A stretch of DNA of 64,000 nucleotides from Aphrocallistes beatrix (Eukaryota; Porifera; Hexactinellida; Sceptrulophora; Aphrocallistidae). The notes below the pieces were generated by a model, which searched no databases, was not told the DNA's origin, and worked only from the letters and a program-made list of their open reading frames with translations. Of this stretch, positions 61,701 to 64,000 are shown piece by piece. Positions within the stretch are counted from its first letter, which is position 1, and every line of letters begins with the position of its first letter. The DNA lies in the NCBI GenBank assembly GCA_963281255.1, contig OY725501.1, positions 186,001 through 250,000 of the forward strand, in the 5' to 3' direction. Position numbers and translations under genes: made by a program.

Positions 61701-64000
61701 ATTATTCTGTTATTTAGTTGATAAATATAATATCGTACTGCAGCGCTAACATGAAAATCGACTAGTTTTATATTTAAATATCACAGAAATTGGTCTAAAA
61801 ATCACGAAACGATTAGAAAATTGTTCGAGATCTGGATTGTATATCATCATTTCAACTAGGATTAGAATTGATTGTGATCTTTTTTCACGATCGACTAATG
61901 CCATTCTTGATTCAGATTCAATATTTAAAATACTTGCACATACGATTTTCTTCAAAGACACAACAATGAATATGTGTGTCAATCATAGTATATCCACTTT
62001 TTAGTAAACATCAAAGGATGTCAATTCACAAATGATGGTTTCTGCTATCGAACATTCCTATTATTCCATCAAACTATCAACTGGTTTGATGCTCAATTAA
62101 GTTGCCAAATATGGGGAGGCAATCTAACTAGTATCACATCTGAAGAAGAAAATACACTTCTATACTTGAGGACACCTAATTTAGCACATAACTGCTGGAT
62201 CGGATTAATCAATACAAATATGAATGATGAAGCTTATTATTGGATTGATGGAGAGATGTTCAATTATGATATGTGGACTAGTGGAGCTCCTAATAACATT
62301 GCAAATACTGATAACTGTGCAAGGAATAGAGTTACAGGAATTAATGAATGGAACAATTACAATTGCAGCAGTCTGACGAATTGTTACATATGTAAGAGGA
62401 ATAGCAGCGCTCAATTCGACCCAGGTTTGTATTCAAGTTAGATTACTCAATTCAAATGTGTTTATTATCGTTTGACTTTGCAATTAATCTGTTTGAAATT
62501 TTAGATTTAGGAGAAGTGTTTGGAGAGCTAATCAATGAAAATCTGGGATTTAGGGAATTGGACATCAACACAGTATTGTATCGGAATGTTACTCTAATTT
62601 GTGGAGACGTCAATAATTCTATCTTTAGCTCTGCCAATTGGATTTATTCTCAGAATAACGACCTATCTATGAATCGTACAGTCAGTCCTAATAATCTCTA
62701 TCTTCAACCAGGAATTGCATCTATATCCATTTCCAACTCACAACAAGGATTCTATCAGTGTAGAATTCAAAAGAATAGTGGAGCTACCTCAGTTTACACA
62801 GTTGGAGTATTTGATCGTTCAGTAACTACAGGTACTGTGTAAATGTTTATATTTAACATTTTGCTTTCTATCACTCTAATTAATGATATAATATGTTATA
62901 TTTAGTTGCTGAGTCAGGAAGAACCTACAACTACACTGTAGGAATTGATAGGAAGGACATTATACTATTGTGTTACCCCATGAATACTAGTGTAGATCCC
63001 ATTAGCTATATATGGAGAGTAAGTCATAATGATTTCTTTATGAATAACCCTATCATGTTCTCCAATTTTGCAAGAATCGATTCAACATTTGTCTGTGATT
63101 TAACTACACTAATCGTTCGAGGTATGTTGCATTCAACTGTTACCTAACTATATCTTCCATCGACTATCTTAAATATGGTATAATTCTAGCACCTACTTTG
63201 GCAATCACTGACCAATCATCGCGTGTACAAAATTTCTCACAAATCTATCCTCTCACAAATCAAATCTCAGTCCAAGGATTAAAACAAGATTTTACACTCA
63301 GCAGTAACATAGAAGGAAGATGGAAACTTCCAGATGGAACTTATCAAACAGGATCCACCATAACATATCCATATCTCCTGCAGCAATATACAGGACTGTA
63401 TACGTTCTATCTCTACAACTGGGATGGAATAGAAGTACCTGCTATACAAACTAACATCACTACTACTGATAACATAGGTATCATTTCTATTTCCAATATG
63501 TTTGATATTTTTACAAGGTATTCTATATTTGGCAAAAACTCTAAAAATCTGTTAATATCATTGAATAATTAGGTATCTTCATGAACACAGTATCAGGAAT
63601 GGAACGATGGGAAATTCTTCAAAATAATACTCGAGTTTTCTTTACAGAACAACTGATAACTATCATATGTGTTGGACCTAGAATCACATCTAGTGTTGAG
63701 TGGTTCAGAGGAGCTACACTATTGAGAGTAAGTGATGGAAGCAACATACTAGATGAAGGTTCTATTCAGACTCCTGGATATTACAACTGCCGAGTGGATG
63801 AAGTTTCAACTTATTCTATCTATGTTGCGAATAAAAGTCTATTAGGTAATTTTTAAACAAAGTTTAGTACAAAAATTGAATATTAATTATAATTCCCATT
63901 AGTCGAAATCACTGATTTTACTGAAACTGTTAACTACACACTTGGATCTCCTACACTGCTCTACCACTCTAATAATTCATTGCCAGACAGTAAGATACGC
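58724..64000 (+). CDS. Locus I: CTLD4-Ig receptor, near-copy of locus H, 3' part outside window
   Basis: Exons: signal peptide 58724-58796 (MIVYIYLTLFVKLYALLMYQ), CTLD-A 59085-59495, CTLD-B 60216-60620, CTLD-E 60990-61379, CTLD-F 62005-62424, Ig1 62505-62831, Ig2 62906-63121, Ig3 63190-63477, Ig4 63573-63845, Ig5 63903-64000 (cut by the window edge). All open and phase 1. Exons and introns are nearly identical to locus H at an offset of about 8.2-8.35 kb, so this is a recent tandem duplicate. The Ig3 core differs from H and resembles locus G. By its kinship to H it should end in a single pseudo-PTP domain, but that exon is outside the window. Introns 59496-60215 and 61380-62004 carry mobile-element copies; 60621-60989 holds nothing I recognise. 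Confidence 0.88.
59742..60117. mobile_element. GATCG-rich MITE, locus I copy
   Basis: Same element and insertion site as 51381-51758, with TCTATTAG and TCTATTGG flanks. Inherited through the H/I duplication. Confidence 0.7.
61560..61906. mobile_element. Degenerate GATCG-rich element in the CTLD-E/F intron of locus I
   Basis: Contains GAAGATCGTCGATATTTTC and, at the other end, CACGATCGACTAATGCC, recalling the termini of the MITE at 51381-51758, but with many substitutions. In locus H this part of the intron is replaced by the element at 53234-53792. Boundaries approximate. Confidence 0.4.

Overview
This window is eukaryotic, and almost certainly from an invertebrate animal. It is AT-rich with many short GT-AG introns, and its protein modules are typical of animal receptors: signal peptides, C-type-lectin-like domains (CTLDs), immunoglobulin-like (Ig) domains, a transmembrane helix, and receptor-type tyrosine phosphatase (RPTP) domains. 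The sequence alone does not settle the species; a sponge, cnidarian or other non-vertebrate would all fit.

The whole window is one tandem cluster of a single receptor family. I name the loci A-I from left to right. A-E lie on the minus strand: A 1-5736 (3' end outside the window), B 6165-13506, C 14311-16262, D 16688-22415, E 22844-28177. F-I lie on the plus strand: F 29217-40287, G 41565-49513, H 50376-57999, I 58724 to the window edge. E and F are divergent, with 1.04 kb between their start codons. The full module order is: signal peptide, CTLD-A, -B, -C, -D, -E, -F, Ig1 to Ig5, then one very large exon carrying Ig6, the transmembrane helix and the phosphatase region, then a 19-codon last exon. 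Every ectodomain exon is bounded by phase-1 introns, so modules can be gained or lost without changing frame, and each locus has a different subset.

There are two cytoplasmic types. F and G carry two PTP domains: D1 has the WPD loop and an intact HCSAGVGRSG signature, while D2 has Lys in place of the signature Arg. B, D and H carry only a D2-like, apparently inactive PTP domain (HCENGISKTG or HCEDGIAKTG) preceded by tyrosine motifs including a conserved YxxM. The ectodomains of the two types are close relatives. This resembles paired receptors, in which similar ectodomains are coupled to different signalling tails; an immune or allorecognition role is inference only.

Two minus-strand pairs look like fused transcription units. 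B and D have frameshifted signal-peptide exons and lack a short element (GCATCRTATTTCA) that sits about 105-132 bp upstream of the start codon of the other seven loci. C and E have good starts but no transmembrane or phosphatase exons. Splicing C into B, or E into D, keeps one open frame to the stop (about 2067 and 2354 residues).

Introns and spacers hold nested mobile elements, several with 8-bp target duplications. H and I are a recent 8.2-kb tandem duplication with a visible gene-conversion tract in Ig3.
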